DNA of 64,000 bases from Mycolicibacterium arenosum (GCF_024320865.1 NZ_JANDBD010000004.1:186001-250000); one strand, 5' to 3'; shown: positions 46,431-56,113, counted from the stretch's first letter. The notes: generated by a model from the sequence alone, not told the origin. A program made the numbers and translations.

Positions 46431-47974
46431 ACGACTGCGCCAGCATGCCCGCTGACTGGGTGAACCCGCTACGGGATAAGCGCGACAAGCGGATGCCTCG
46501 CATCGCGGGGCCGTGTGCGGTCGTGATCTTCGGTGTGACGGGCGATCTGGCCCGCAAGAAGCTGATGCCGGCGATTTACGACCTGGCCAACCGCGGCCTG
46601 CTGCCGCCGACGTTCGCTCTCGTCGGCTTCGCCCGCAGGGACTGGGCCGACGAGGATTTCGGCCAGGTCGTGTACGACGCCGTGAAGCAGCACGCGCGGA
46701 CGCCGTTCCGCCAGGAGGTCTGGGACCGACTGGCCGAGGGAATCCGCTTCGTGCAGGGCACCTTCGACGACGAAGCGTCGTTCAGCAGCCTGAAGGAGAC
46801 GCTGCACACGCTCGACGAGGAGCGTGGCACGGGCGGGAATCACGCATTCTACCTGTCGATTCCACCGAACGCGTTTCCGCAGGTGTGCGGGCAGCTGTCG
46901 AAGTCCGGCCTGGCCGACAAGCCGGACGGCTGCTGGAGTCGCGTGGTCATCGAGAAGCCGTTCGGTCACGACCTGAAGAGCGCCGAGGCCCTCAACGGCG
47001 TGGTGAACAGCGTCTTCCCGGAGTCGTCGGTGTTCCGCATCGACCACTATCTCGGCAAGGAGACCGTGCAGAACATCCTGGCGCTGCGGTTCGCCAACGA
47101 GATGTTCGAGCCGGTCTGGAACTCGCACTACGTCGACAGCGTGCAGATAACGATGGCCGAGGACATCGGCCTCGGCGGTCGCGGTGGGTACTACGACGGC
47201 GTGGGCGCGGCCCGTGACGTGATCCAGAACCACCTGCTGCAGCTTCTCGCGTTGACCGCGATGGAGGAGCCGGTCAGCTTCTCCCCCAGCGAGTTACAGG
47301 CCGAGAAGATCAAGGTGCTCTCGGCGAGTGCGCTCGCCGAGCCACTCGACGAGACGACCGCGCGCGGCCAGTACACCGCCGGGTGGCAGGGCGGTGAGAA
47401 GGTGGTCGGCCTGCTGGACGAGGAGGGCTTCTCCAAGACGTCCACCACCGAGACGTTCGCCGCCATCACCGTCGACGTCGACACCCGGCGCTGGGCGGGT
47501 GTGCCGTTCTATTTGCGCACCGGAAAACGCCTGGGCCGCAGGGTGACCGAGATCGCGCTGATCTTCAAGCGGGCGCCGCATCTGCCGTTCGACGCGACCA
47601 TGACCGAGGAACTCGGGCAGAACGCTCTGGTGATTCGCGTCCAGCCCGACGAGGGCATCACGCTGCGGTTCGGGTCCAAGGTGCCGGGCAACGCGATGGA
47701 GGTCCGCGACGTCAGCATGGACTTCTCCTACGGGTCGGCGTTCGCCGAGGAGTCGCCGGAGGCCTACGAGCGGCTGATCCTGGACGTGCTGCTGGGCGAG
47801 CCGTCACTCTTCCCGGTCAACGCCGAGGTCGAATTGGCCTGGAAGATACTGGATCCCGCGCTGGAGAACTGGGCGTCCCACGGAAAGCCCGACCCCTACG
47901 AATCCGGCGGCTGGGGACCTCAGTCTGCGATCGACATGTTGGCGCGCTCGGGCCGGGAATGGAGGCGGCCGTGA
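46427..47974 (+). CDS. zwf: Glucose-6-phosphate 1-dehydrogenase
   Basis: 515-residue NADP-dependent enzyme opening the pentose phosphate pathway. Dinucleotide loop [18 protein letters not shown] (about residue 38) and substrate motif [15 protein letters not shown] (about 204) are both intact. The ATG at 46427 overlaps the tal stop; the first 25 residues ([20 protein letters not shown]) are slightly longer than in enteric enzymes, as in Rv1447c (zwf2). opcA follows with overlap, as usual for the Zwf-OpcA pair in actinobacteria. Confidence 0.97.
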   Translation: MNDCASMPADWVNPLRDKRDKRMPRIAGPCAVVIFGVTGDLARKKLMPAIYDLANRGLLPPTFALVGFARRDWADEDFGQVVYDAVKQHARTPFRQEVWDRLAEGIRFVQGTFDDEASFSSLKETLHTLDEERGTGGNHAFYLSIPPNAFPQVCGQLSKSGLADKPDGCWSRVVIEKPFGHDLKSAEALNGVVNSVFPESSVFRIDHYLGKETVQNILALRFANEMFEPVWNSHYVDSVQITMAEDIGLGGRGGYYDGVGAARDVIQNHLLQLLALTAMEEPVSFSPSELQAEKIKVLSASALAEPLDETTARGQYTAGWQGGEKVVGLLDEEGFSKTSTTETFAAITVDVDTRRWAGVPFYLRTGKRLGRRVTEIALIFKRAPHLPFDATMTEELGQNALVIRVQPDEGITLRFGSKVPGNAMEVRDVSMDFSYGSAFAEESPEAYERLILDVLLGEPSLFPVNAEVELAWKILDPALENWASHGKPDPYESGGWGPQSAIDMLARSGREWRRP

Positions 47975-48882
47975 TCGTCGATCTGCCGGACACGGACACC
48001 GGTGCCATCAACAAGAAGATCGTCGCGCTCCGCGAGGAGGGCGGGGCGATCACGCTGGGCCGGGTGCTGACCCTCGTCATCGCCCCCGACACCGAAGCCG
48101 TTCTCGAGGAGTCGATCGAGGCGGCCAACGCCGCGAGCCGCGAGCATCCGTGTCGCGTCATCGTGGTCGCGCCCGGCGACCGGTTGGCCTCCGACGCCCG
48201 CCTCGACGCCCAGGTGCGGGTCGGAAGCGACGCCGGCGCCAACGAAGTCGTGGTGCTGCGGCTGTCCGGTCCGCTGGCCAACCACGCGAGCAGCGTCGTC
48301 ATGCCGTTCCTGCTGCCCGACACCCCGGTGGTGACCTGGTGGCCGGATATCGCACCGGACGTGCCCGCTCAGGATCCGTTGGGCCAGTTGGCGATTCGGC
48401 GCATCACCGACGCGACCAACGGTACCGACCCGCTCGAGTCGATCAAGGGCAGGCTGGCGGGCTACACGCCGGGCGACACCGACCTCGCATGGAGCCGGAT
48501 CACCTACTGGCGCGCGCTGCTCGCCGCGGCGGTGGACCAGCCGCCGTACGAGCCGATCCAGTCGGCCGTGGTGTCCGGCTTGGCGACCGAGCCCGCGCTC
48601 GACGTCCTGGCGGGCTGGCTCGCCAGCCGCATCGACGGACCCGTGACCCGAGCGGTCGGTGAGCTCAAGGTCGAGTTGGTGCGTGCCAGCGAGACGATCA
48701 CTCTCAGCAGACCGCAGGAGGGCATCACCGCGTCGCTGACCAGAACCGGTCACCCGGACGCGCTGGTTCCGTTGGCGCGCAGGGAGACCCGCGAGTGCCT
48801 CGCGGAGGACATGCGACGTCTCGATGCGGACGAGATCTATCAAGCCGCCCTGCAGGGCATCGACAAGGTGACGTATGTCTGA
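47971..48882 (+). CDS. opcA: Glucose-6-phosphate dehydrogenase assembly protein OpcA
   Basis: 303-residue subunit needed for activity and redox control of G6PDH in actinobacteria and cyanobacteria. The protein starts [20 protein letters not shown] and has the block [15 protein letters not shown] and later [20 protein letters not shown] 47971 overlaps the zwf stop (GTGA) and has GGAGG in good spacing, so it is preferred to ATG 47959. No catalytic motif is present, in line with a regulatory role. Equivalent to Rv1446c. Confidence 0.95.
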   Translation: MIVDLPDTDTGAINKKIVALREEGGAITLGRVLTLVIAPDTEAVLEESIEAANAASREHPCRVIVVAPGDRLASDARLDAQVRVGSDAGANEVVVLRLSGPLANHASSVVMPFLLPDTPVVTWWPDIAPDVPAQDPLGQLAIRRITDATNGTDPLESIKGRLAGYTPGDTDLAWSRITYWRALLAAAVDQPPYEPIQSAVVSGLATEPALDVLAGWLASRIDGPVTRAVGELKVELVRASETITLSRPQEGITASLTRTGHPDALVPLARRETRECLAEDMRRLDADEIYQAALQGIDKVTYV

Positions 48883-49618
48883 TTCGCAGCCCGGTGTGAC
48901 CGTCGAGACCTACGCGGACGCCGATGAACTCGTCGCGGCGGCCGGTGATCGGTTGGTCTCGGCCATCACCGAGGCGGTCGCGGCGCGCGACGTCGCGCAC
49001 GTCGTGCTGACCGGTGGCGGCACCGGCGTCAAACTGCTCAAGCGCGTCGGGGAACGCGGCGGTGCCATCGAGTGGTCGAAGGTGCACCTCTACTGGGGCG
49101 ATGAGCGGTTCGTGCCCGCCGCCGACGACGACCGCAACGACAAGCAGGCCCGCGAGGCGCTCCTCGATCACATCGCGATACCCGCGGCGAACGTGCACGC
49201 GATGCCGGCCAGCGATGGGGAGTTCGGCGACGACATCGAGGCTGCCGCAGCGGCCTACGAGCGCGTGCTCGCCGCCGACGGGGTGCCCACCCCGCAGTTC
49301 GACGTCCACCTTCTCGGTATGGGCGGCGAGGGGCACGTGAACTCGCTGTTCCCCGACAGCGCGGCCGTCCGCGAGACGTCGCGCTTCGTCGTCGACGTCA
49401 CCGACTCGCCGAAGCCGCCGCCGCGGCGCATCACGCTCACGCTGCCCGCCGTTCGCCGGTCGCGCGAGGTGTGGCTGGTGGTCGCGGGCGGCGAGAAGGC
49501 CGATGCCGTCGCCGCGGCGATCGGAGGTGCGGCGCCCGTGGACATCCCGGCAGCCGGCGCAGTCGGCAGTGCCGCCACGGTGTGGCTGCTCGACGAAGCC
49601 GCCGCGGCGAACCTGTAG
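48875..49618 (+). CDS. pgl: 6-phosphogluconolactonase (DevB type)
   Basis: 247-residue hydrolase converting 6-phosphogluconolactone to 6-phosphogluconate. The phosphate-binding loop [15 protein letters not shown] (about residue 48), [12 protein letters not shown] and [15 protein letters not shown] blocks are typical of the family. ATG at 48875 overlaps opcA by eight bases. Completes the oxidative branch encoded with zwf and opcA. Equivalent to Rv1445c. Confidence 0.96.
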   Translation: MSDSQPGVTVETYADADELVAAAGDRLVSAITEAVAARDVAHVVLTGGGTGVKLLKRVGERGGAIEWSKVHLYWGDERFVPAADDDRNDKQAREALLDHIAIPAANVHAMPASDGEFGDDIEAAAAAYERVLAADGVPTPQFDVHLLGMGGEGHVNSLFPDSAAVRETSRFVVDVTDSPKPPPRRITLTLPAVRRSREVWLVVAGGEKADAVAAAIGGAAPVDIPAAGAVGSAATVWLLDEAAAANL

Positions 49619-49637
49619 GGCACCGCATACTGACCTC

Positions 49638-50015
49638 ATGGCTGACAAGTCCGATCGCTCCCCACGCTCACGCACGGGCCGCGAGCGCATCAAGACGCTC
49701 ACACAGGCCGCCCTCAACGCCGACGTCACGGTCGAGCAGGTCGAGGCCGTCCTCGAGGACCTCGGCGACACGCTCACCGATCTGAACGTCTCGACCAGCA
49801 GCCTGGACGCGACGCTGGAACGCTTCAACGAGACCATCACGCGCATTGACGAACTCGCCCCGCGCCTCATCGGGGTGGTGGAGCGCCTCGAGGCCATCGT
49901 CGAACGCGTCGAGCGCATCGTGGGCATCGGCGAGTCGGTGATGGCACCGTGGGCGGTTACCGAGAACGCCGTGCGCGGCGCGGTCAACGCGGTCCGCAAG
50001 AGCACCGGCCTCTGA
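49638..50015 (+). CDS. Small helical protein (Rv1444c-like)
   Basis: 125-residue protein, basic at the N-terminus (MADKSDRSPRSRTGRERIK) and then built of heptad-like amphipathic helices (VEQVEAVLEDLGDTLTDL, VERLEAIVERVERIVGIG), so it is probably coiled-coil. It lies 19 bases after pgl and 14 bases before the P450 start, and occupies the Rv1444c position of the pentose phosphate operon. No function is known to me. It resembles phasin-like or scaffold proteins only in general character. Confidence 0.75.
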   Translation: MADKSDRSPRSRTGRERIKTLTQAALNADVTVEQVEAVLEDLGDTLTDLNVSTSSLDATLERFNETITRIDELAPRLIGVVERLEAIVERVERIVGIGESVMAPWAVTENAVRGAVNAVRKSTGL

Positions 50016-50029
50016 GGGCCCGGCCACCC

Positions 50030-51331
50030 GTGCCCGTCGCCGCGGCGTCGCTACCGGTGGCCGACGGCGTCGGACTGCCGTGGGATGTCGAGACCCGCGA
50101 CGCGGTGGAGGCGATCGGAGCCGCCCGCCGGCGGATCGGTGACACCTTCGTCGTCGAGAGCGGCCGCGACCACTACCTGTTCACGTTCTCCGCCGCGGGG
50201 GTCGAATCGTTCTACGCACTACCGGAGGAGAGCGCCAGCAAGGGGCTCGCCGACTACCTGATGCTGCGACGCAAGCTGCCCGAGGAGTTGTTCGCCGGAC
50301 GTCGGACCCTGCCGGGCACGCTGTTCCGCCGCGATGACGTCACGTCCTACCTGGCCAATCTCGAACGCGCACTCGATCACACCGATGTCGAACTCGGCGA
50401 GCGCGGTGAGGTCGAACTCTTCGAGATGACCCGCAGGCTCGGGCACCGGATGGGCCTGGCGTCGTGGGCGGGCCCCGGCTGCTCCGACGGTACGGCGTTC
50501 GAGCGCCTCGTCGCGGCGTTCGACGCCCTCGACGGTTCGGATGCGTTCGTTCATCCCGACGCGATGGCCGCGATCGCCGCGTCGGATAAGCGAGCCGAAC
50601 GCGCAGCGCTCGAGGAGGTCGTTGCCGTCGTCGGCGACGCACTCGCGCGTGGTGAGTCGATCGCCGCCGACTCGCTGTTCGGACGCGTGGTCGGCGCGTG
50701 GGCGGACGAGCCTGCGGAGGTGCGCACCCGCGGGATCGCTCTGGACGTCGCGTTGATCCACATCGCGTCGATGTCGAACCTGATGGCCGCCCTCGGGTGG
50801 GCGCTGGTCGATCTCATCGGCCACCCCGACGTCGCGGCACGGGTGGTCGACGGCGACACCGGGCTGGCGTCGCGGTGCGCGTTGGAGAGCACCCGGCTGG
50901 CACAGCGCTCGATCATGTCGAGGGCGGTGGTGACGCCCGTCGAATTCGACACCGGCGATGCCGTCATCGAGGTTCCCGCCGGCTGGACGATCGCCACGTT
51001 GCTCCCCCTGCTCAACACGTCCGCTGCGCCGGGCTTGGAGCGGTGGGCGCCGGATCGCTGGAATCGGTACCGGTTGGCCGACACTCGGGTACTCGACTCC
51101 CCGATGCTGGTCACCGCGTTCGGCCACGGCAAGCACTCGTGTCCGGCCCAGCCGTTCTCGCTGTCGGCCATGACGACCGCGATGATCCGGCTGCTCAGCC
51201 GATACGAGATAACGCCGCAGTGGCGGCGGTACCCGCGCCCGGTACCGCAGCAAATCGGCGGCGTCGCCCGTTCCCGTGACGAATGCCGGGTCGAATACGT
51301 AAGGTTCGGCCATGCGGAAGGCCGATCATGA
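50030..51331 (+). CDS. Atypical cytochrome P450
   Basis: 433-residue P450-fold protein starting GTG 50030. The heme-binding loop FGHGKHSCPAQPF (about 364-376) has the Cys thiolate ligand, and ESTR (286-289) and PDRW (341-344) are the EXXR and PERF-type motifs. The I helix (about 240-262) reads LIHIASMSNLMAALG where most P450s have A/G-G-x-D/E-T, so the acid/alcohol oxygen-activation pair is absent. That is known for P450s with peroxygenase, isomerase or dehydratase chemistry. It overlaps nthA by 20 bases. Pairing with nitrile hydratase suggests oxime or nitrile formation; this is inference. Confidence 0.82.
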   Translation: MPVAAASLPVADGVGLPWDVETRDAVEAIGAARRRIGDTFVVESGRDHYLFTFSAAGVESFYALPEESASKGLADYLMLRRKLPEELFAGRRTLPGTLFRRDDVTSYLANLERALDHTDVELGERGEVELFEMTRRLGHRMGLASWAGPGCSDGTAFERLVAAFDALDGSDAFVHPDAMAAIAASDKRAERAALEEVVAVVGDALARGESIAADSLFGRVVGAWADEPAEVRTRGIALDVALIHIASMSNLMAALGWALVDLIGHPDVAARVVDGDTGLASRCALESTRLAQRSIMSRAVVTPVEFDTGDAVIEVPAGWTIATLLPLLNTSAAPGLERWAPDRWNRYRLADTRVLDSPMLVTAFGHGKHSCPAQPFSLSAMTTAMIRLLSRYEITPQWRRYPRPVPQQIGGVARSRDECRVEYVRFGHAEGRS

Positions 51332-51917
51332 TGGCGGTTCGACGTTGTCGGACATCGAGGTGCGCGTCCGGGCGCTCGAGTCGGCTTTGGTAGCGGGCGG
51401 CCTCGTCGAGGTCGCGGCACTGGACCGAATCGTCGAAGTCCACGAAACGGTGATCGGGCCGCATATCGGCGCGCGTGCGGTGGCGCGCGCCTGGGCCGAT
51501 CCGGACTACCACCGAGCTCTGCTCGACGACGCGGCCGCGGCGATCGCGCCGTTCACCCACACCGGCCGGGTCGGCGATCAACTGGTTGTCGTCGAGAACA
51601 CGCCGACGATGCACAACGTGGTGGTGTGCACGCTGTGCTCCTGCTACCCGTGGGACGTGCTGGGCCTGCCGCCGGTCTGGTACAAGTCACCCGCCTACCG
51701 CTCGCGAACGGTGAAGGAGCCGCGCGCCGTACTCGCCGAGTTCGGCCTGACCCTCCCCGTCGAAACGACTGTGCGAGTGTGGGATTCCACCGCCGAACTG
51801 CGCTACCTGGTGCTACCGATGCGGCCCGCGGGCACCGACGGCTGGTCCGAGGAGCGGCTCGCCGAACTCGTCGGGCGCGACTGCATGATCGGCACCGCCG
51901 TCCCGAAGGCCGGCTGA
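51312..51917 (+). CDS. nthA: Nitrile hydratase alpha subunit, cobalt type
   Basis: 201-residue alpha subunit that hydrates nitriles to amides. The metal-binding claw is intact: VCTLCSC with Cys106, Cys109, Ser110 and Cys111; Thr in the second position marks the cobalt class, whereas iron enzymes have VCSLCSC. The same residues also occur in thiocyanate hydrolase gamma, an alternative reading, but the beta gene begins like nitrile hydratase beta. ATG 51312 overlaps the P450 gene, and the stop overlaps nthB (TGATG). Confidence 0.92.
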   Translation: MRKADHDGGSTLSDIEVRVRALESALVAGGLVEVAALDRIVEVHETVIGPHIGARAVARAWADPDYHRALLDDAAAAIAPFTHTGRVGDQLVVVENTPTMHNVVVCTLCSCYPWDVLGLPPVWYKSPAYRSRTVKEPRAVLAEFGLTLPVETTVRVWDSTAELRYLVLPMRPAGTDGWSEERLAELVGRDCMIGTAVPKAG

Positions 51918-52530
51918 TGGACGGCGTACACGACCTCGGAGGCACCGACGGGTACGGCCCCGTGCGCGCCGAACCCGACGAACCCGTCTTCCACGAGCCG
52001 TGGGAGGGCAGGGTGTACGCGCTGAACACCGCGATGAGCGCGCGGGCTGTGGAACATCGACATCGGCAGGTTCGGCATCGAGTCGCTGCCGCCCGCAACC
52101 TACGTGACGAGTTCCTACTACCAGCTCTGGCTGGCAAAGCTCGAGAGCCTGTTGTCGCAGTACTCCGACGCGCTGACAGCGGCCGCCGCGTTCAGCGTGG
52201 CCGATGTACCGCGAGTGCTGGCCCGCGGCTCGTACGTTCGGCCCGCCGCCGACGATCCGCGGTTCGAGGTCGGTGACCGCGTCCGCGCCCGCAACATTCA
52301 TCCGAGGTCGGCACACCAGGCTGCCCCGCTACGTCCGGGGCCACACCGGCGTCGTCGGCCGGGTCCACCGGCCGAACGTGTTCCCCGACAGCATGGTTCG
52401 CGGTGACGGTGAGGCGCCGCAGTGGTTGTACACGGTGCGTTTCGACGGGCGCGAACTCTGGGGCGACGCCGCGGAGGCGGGCACGGAGATCTCGGTCGAC
52501 GCCTTCGAGCCGTATCTTGAACCGGCCTGA
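51917..52530 (+). pseudogene. nthB: Nitrile hydratase beta subunit, frameshifted twice
   Basis: Beta subunit sequence is present but divided over three frames. Residues 1-43 (MDGVHDLGGTDGYGPV...) run from 51917 to about 52045. The homology then continues in the next frame from LWNIDIGRFGIESLPP (about 52047) through VRARNIHP (about 52304), and again shifts to HTRLPRYVRGHTGVVGRVHR, ending EPYLEPA at 52530. Each break sits in a GC-rich stretch (52043-52047 and 52302-52311), and each is a net +1 or -2 base change. No other gene in the window is broken this way, so either real decay or local sequence errors explain it. A functional beta subunit is not expected as written. Confidence 0.85.
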
Positions 52531-52531
52531 C

Positions 52532-52831
52532 ATGAGCGAGCCGTCGTCCTTCGCGGCGCCGTGGGAGGCGCGCACGTTCGCGATCGTCCGGTCACTGCGC
52601 GACAGCGGCGTGGTGTCGGCGGACCAGTGGATGACCGCACTCGGCGACGTGGCGGGCGAGGGCGAGGTCCGGTACGACCACTGGCTCGCGGCGCTCGAGC
52701 ACGTACTCGCCGCCGACGGCGTGGTGTCCGGCGCGGCCCTCGAGCGGTACCGCCGGGCGTGGCTGCACGCCGCGCACCGCACGCCGCACGGCGAACCCAT
52801 CGAACTGAACGACGACGACATCCGGCAGTGA
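52532..52831 (+). CDS. Nitrile hydratase accessory protein
   Basis: 99-residue protein (MSEPSSFAAPWEARTFAIVR) matching small activators related to the beta-subunit N-terminus, which load the metal into the alpha subunit. PWEARTFAIV and RYDHWLAALEHVLAADGVV are the family-like stretches. ATG 52532 follows the nthB stop by one base. Retention of an intact accessory gene argues that the cluster was functional recently. Confidence 0.8.
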   Translation: MSEPSSFAAPWEARTFAIVRSLRDSGVVSADQWMTALGDVAGEGEVRYDHWLAALEHVLAADGVVSGAALERYRRAWLHAAHRTPHGEPIELNDDDIRQ

Positions 52832-52843
52832 AAGGGGAACTCC

Positions 52844-53524
52844 GTGCACGACATCGACATTCCGCAATGGGTGGTCGAAAGGGTGATCGCCAAGCGCGGC
52901 GCTGAGCACGTCCTCACCGATCTGGACCCGGCGAAGACGGCGCTGGTCGTGATCGACATGCAGAACGCGTTCATGAAACCCGAGGTCGCATTCGCCGTCA
53001 TCAAGACCGCCCCGGAGATCGTGCCGAACGTCAACCGCCTCGCAGCGGCCACGCGGTCCGCGGGCGCGACGGTCGTGTGGATCCAGATGACCTACAGCGA
53101 CACCGAAACCGTCGACTGGTCGGCCTTCTATCAGCTGACCACGCCGGAGATCGGGGACAGACGACGCGAAGCGCTCACCAGAGGGTCTGAGGGACATCAC
53201 ATCTGGGCCGAGCTCGACGTCCTCGAGGGTGATCCGGTGATCGAGAAGACGAAGTTCTCCGCCCTCGTGCAGGGCTCGAGCGAGCTCGACACCTTCCTGC
53301 GCGATCGCGGAATCGACACGCTGATCATCACGGGCGTCATCACCGACGTCTGCTGTGAGGCGACCTCCCGCGACGGCATGATGCTCAACTACCGCGTCAT
53401 CCTGGTATCCGACGCCAACGCGGCGGACACCGACGCCGACCACAACAACGCACTGTGCGCGGTCTACACCACGTTCGGCGACGTCATGCCGACCGACATG
53501 GTGGTGGGCCTGCTCGGCGGCTAG
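52844..53524 (+). CDS. Isochorismatase-like cysteine hydrolase (possible amidase)
   Basis: 226-residue member of the cysteine-hydrolase superfamily that includes nicotinamidase, N-carbamoylsarcosine amidase and isochorismatase. Catalytic triad candidates are Asp38 in VVIDMQNAF, a Lys in EKTKFSA (about 135-137) and Cys170 in GVITDVCCEATSRDG, with the preceding cis-peptide GVIT. GTG start. It closes the P450-nitrile hydratase run, so an amidase activity on the amide product of the hydratase is the likely role, inferred from order only. The stop overlaps that of the convergent SDR gene. Confidence 0.82.
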   Translation: MHDIDIPQWVVERVIAKRGAEHVLTDLDPAKTALVVIDMQNAFMKPEVAFAVIKTAPEIVPNVNRLAAATRSAGATVVWIQMTYSDTETVDWSAFYQLTTPEIGDRRREALTRGSEGHHIWAELDVLEGDPVIEKTKFSALVQGSSELDTFLRDRGIDTLIITGVITDVCCEATSRDGMMLNYRVILVSDANAADTDADHNNALCAVYTTFGDVMPTDMVVGLLGG

Positions 53525-54324
53525 ACGAAGTCGGAGCCGCCGTCGACGTTGACCGTGGCGCCGGTGACGTAACCGTTGCGCTTGGACGCGAGGTACGTCG
53601 TGATGGAGGCGATCTCCTCCGGAAGCCCGGCCCGGCCGAGGTCGCACGGCTGGTGGAAGTTGTCGTCGATCCACGTCATCACGTCGACGGGGTTCGTCGC
53701 GTCCAGTCCGTCGGCGGCCAGGATGTCCCTCAGGTTCTCGGTGAAACTCGCGGTCACGATGGTGCCGGGGCACACGCAGTTGACCAGAATGCCTTCTTTG
53801 GCAAGGCTTTTGGACAGGTTCTTGGTGACGCTGCTGAGCGCCGCCTTGGACGCGGTGTAGGCGACGATGCGCGGATTCTGCCGCTGAATCGAGTGGGCCG
53901 ACAGCGTGACGATCCTGGCCCAGGACGCCGCCCTCAGCAGGGGCAGCGCGGCGCGGATCGACCGCACGCCCGACATGGTGCCCAGCGCGAAGGCGGCCTC
54001 CCAGTCGTCGTCACCCATGTCCTCGAAGTACCCGTCGCCCGGCCCGATGGTGTGTACCAGGCTGTTGACCTCACCCCACCAGTCCGCGACCGCGGCGAAG
54101 CCCGCGGCGATCGAGTCGGCGTCGGCCATGTCGACGCTGATGCCGATCGCGTCGGGTGCGCCCGCGGCGCGCAGCACTTGCACCGCGGCGTCCAGCGCCT
54201 CCTGTCCCCTGGCCATCACCGCGACACGGGCACCCTCCGTTGCGAGCGTCTCCGCGATCGCCAAGCCCATCCCCTTGCTGCCGCCGGTGACGACCGCCGT
54301 TGAGCCCGCCAGTCCTAGGTCCAT
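53521..54324 (-). CDS. Short-chain dehydrogenase/reductase
   Basis: 267-residue SDR with the NAD(P) loop TGGSKGMGLAI (about residues 13-23), catalytic Ser in VTLSAHSIQ and YTASK (Tyr/Lys about 155-159), and the C-terminal GYVTGATVNVDGGSDFV. It is the last gene of the minus-strand unit; ATG 54324 overlaps the TetR gene by ten bases. Substrate unknown; steroid, lipid or hydroxy-acid oxidation is typical for such mycobacterial clusters. Confidence 0.92.
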   Translation of the reverse strand: MDLGLAGSTAVVTGGSKGMGLAIAETLATEGARVAVMARGQEALDAAVQVLRAAGAPDAIGISVDMADADSIAAGFAAVADWWGEVNSLVHTIGPGDGYFEDMGDDDWEAAFALGTMSGVRSIRAALPLLRAASWARIVTLSAHSIQRQNPRIVAYTASKAALSSVTKNLSKSLAKEGILVNCVCPGTIVTASFTENLRDILAADGLDATNPVDVMTWIDDNFHQPCDLGRAGLPEEIASITTYLASKRNGYVTGATVNVDGGSDFV

Positions 54325-54971
54325 GCCTCTCCTTCGTACCCGGTAACGCCCAACCCGCGCAGACAGAATCGCAGGATTCGGCGCCGTGCTACGGTGCGGT
54401 CGCAATCGCCTGTCGCCCAGTGTCGTTCGACGCTGGACCACAGCACACCCTGAATCGACAATGCGTCGGCGTTCGGGTCGACGTCCGCGAAGGTGCCTGC
54501 GGCGCGGCCGCGTTCGAGCTGCTCGATCAGCGGGACCAGGATCTCCGCGTACGCGGCCCCGACGACCTCCGGAGCGGCGAACATCTGGGACTGCGCCTCC
54601 AGCGACATCCGACGGAGATCGGATTCGACCGCGTCGTCGAACGCGAGGTCCAGCCGCCCGTCGATCCACGCGACCACCGCACCCACCGGGTCCGGTGCGC
54701 CGGCCATCCGCTGTCGCAACCGGTCCGACTCCGCCTTCGCCATGTCGAGGAACACGGCGGCGACGAGCTGATCCTTGGAATCGAAGTGCCGGTAGAACGC
54801 CCTGGTACCGAGGCCCGCGCGGGCGAGCACGTTCGCCACGCTCAGCCCCCGAACACCCTCCTCGCGAATGGCGGTCGTCGCGGCGGCCACCAGCGCCGCA
54901 CGAATCCTCGGATCGGGTTCCAGTCGCCGACCCCGGCGCCCCCCGTCGTCGTCCATCCGGCCGACCGTCAC
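54315..54971 (-). CDS. TetR-family regulator of the DUF1214-sulfotransferase-SDR operon
   Basis: 218-residue regulator with helix-turn-helix VANVLARAGLGTRAFYRHFDSKDQ (about 50-73) and a helical C-terminal ligand domain with LFAAPEVV-type segments. GTG 54971 gives a four-base overlap with the sulfotransferase stop; ATG 54956 is an alternative five codons later. It is encoded inside the operon it probably controls, whose first gene has a perfect palindrome upstream. Ligand unknown. Confidence 0.85.
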   Translation of the reverse strand: MTVGRMDDDGGRRGRRLEPDPRIRAALVAAATTAIREEGVRGLSVANVLARAGLGTRAFYRHFDSKDQLVAAVFLDMAKAESDRLRQRMAGAPDPVGAVVAWIDGRLDLAFDDAVESDLRRMSLEAQSQMFAAPEVVGAAYAEILVPLIEQLERGRAAGTFADVDPNADALSIQGVLWSSVERHWATGDCDRTVARRRILRFCLRGLGVTGYEGEAWT

Positions 54972-56113
54972 GCGGAGGCGTCGTAGGTCGCGAGGTACTC
55001 GCCGAACGCCTCGCGAACCCGCTCTTCGGTCAGCCCGAAGTCGGCCAGCTCGTAGGTGTGCGCGCCGCGGTCGCCGGGCCTGTGCCCGTCCGCCCACTGC
55101 CGCACCCTGGCCCGCGCGTCGGCACTGAACTCGAGGCCCAGCTTCTCGTAGCTGTCGGCGACCGTCGCGACGGAGTCGTTCTGCAGATCCGCGAACGACA
55201 CGTCCACGAAGCGGTCGTCGCCGAACCTTCTGCGGAACTCGAGAGCTCGCTCGGTGCCCTTGGCCCACCACGCCAGCTGTTCGGCGCCGAGTTCGTGAAG
55301 GTCCCTGCGATCGCTGCTCCAACTGCGGATGTAGGCGATCAGACTGCAGACCGAGCCCAGCACCCTCGCGGGATCGCGGTGACTCCAGAGGAATTTCGCG
55401 TGGGGGTAGACGTCTACGAAGGCGTCGAGGGCGAACATGTGCACCGGTGTGCGCAGATGCCAGAGGTTCGGCTTGCAGTGCCATTGCAGCAGTTTGAGCA
55501 CCTGCCGGTGATACTCGTAGGTCTCGCGCATGTCGGTCTCCAGCAGCCATTCGACGTAGCTCGGCACCCGCACCACGCCGTCGAAGTGATAGGTGCGGAA
55601 GCTCATGCCCATCAGGTCCTGACACTCGGTCGCCGCCTCCGGTTCCGAACTCATCATCGTCGTGAAGTCCGGGAACATGGTGTTGATCATCGCGATACCC
55701 TCGGCGGCCTGCGCGATCCGCGGGTCGGTGAACTGCGTGGCGGCCTCGGGCGGCGGCGTCGGCGCCTGCGACTCCCACGTGCGCAACGAGCGGAACTGCG
55801 GGTCGTTGGCGATCAGCTGACCCAAAGCCGTTGTGCCCGTGCGTGGTAGCCCGAGGATGACGACGGGACCGCCGATCACCTCGTCGGCGATCTCCGGGTG
55901 GGTCTTGTAGGTGTCGATGATCTTCAGCCGCTGGATCAGCGCGTTGCTGATCGTCGCGTGCTGAATCACGTTGCCCAGGTCGTTGAGGTCGGCCTCGTTG
56001 TTGAGTCCGTCCACCGTGCGTTCGAGGCCCTCGCGGTAGTAGGACGAGCCGAAGTCGTCCAGCCCGGTCGCGGCGCGCGCGCCGTCCTCCAACTCGTCTG
56101 CGGAGAAGGTCAT
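54968..56113 (-). CDS. Sulfotransferase-family protein
   Basis: 381-residue member of the PAPS-dependent sulfotransferase family. The 5'-phosphosulfate loop LGLPRTGTTALG is at 88-99 and the 3'-phosphate motif FLWSHRDPARVLGS at about 235-248. Mycobacteria carry several such Stf-like genes acting on lipids, sugars or steroids. No target can be named from sequence. ATG 56113 overlaps the upstream stop (ATGA) and is preferred over the long upstream frame. Sits between the DUF1214-like gene and the TetR gene. Confidence 0.88.
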   Translation of the reverse strand: MTFSADELEDGARAATGLDDFGSSYYREGLERTVDGLNNEADLNDLGNVIQHATISNALIQRLKIIDTYKTHPEIADEVIGGPVVILGLPRTGTTALGQLIANDPQFRSLRTWESQAPTPPPEAATQFTDPRIAQAAEGIAMINTMFPDFTTMMSSEPEAATECQDLMGMSFRTYHFDGVVRVPSYVEWLLETDMRETYEYHRQVLKLLQWHCKPNLWHLRTPVHMFALDAFVDVYPHAKFLWSHRDPARVLGSVCSLIAYIRSWSSDRRDLHELGAEQLAWWAKGTERALEFRRRFGDDRFVDVSFADLQNDSVATVADSYEKLGLEFSADARARVRQWADGHRPGDRGAHTYELADFGLTEERVREAFGEYLATYDASA

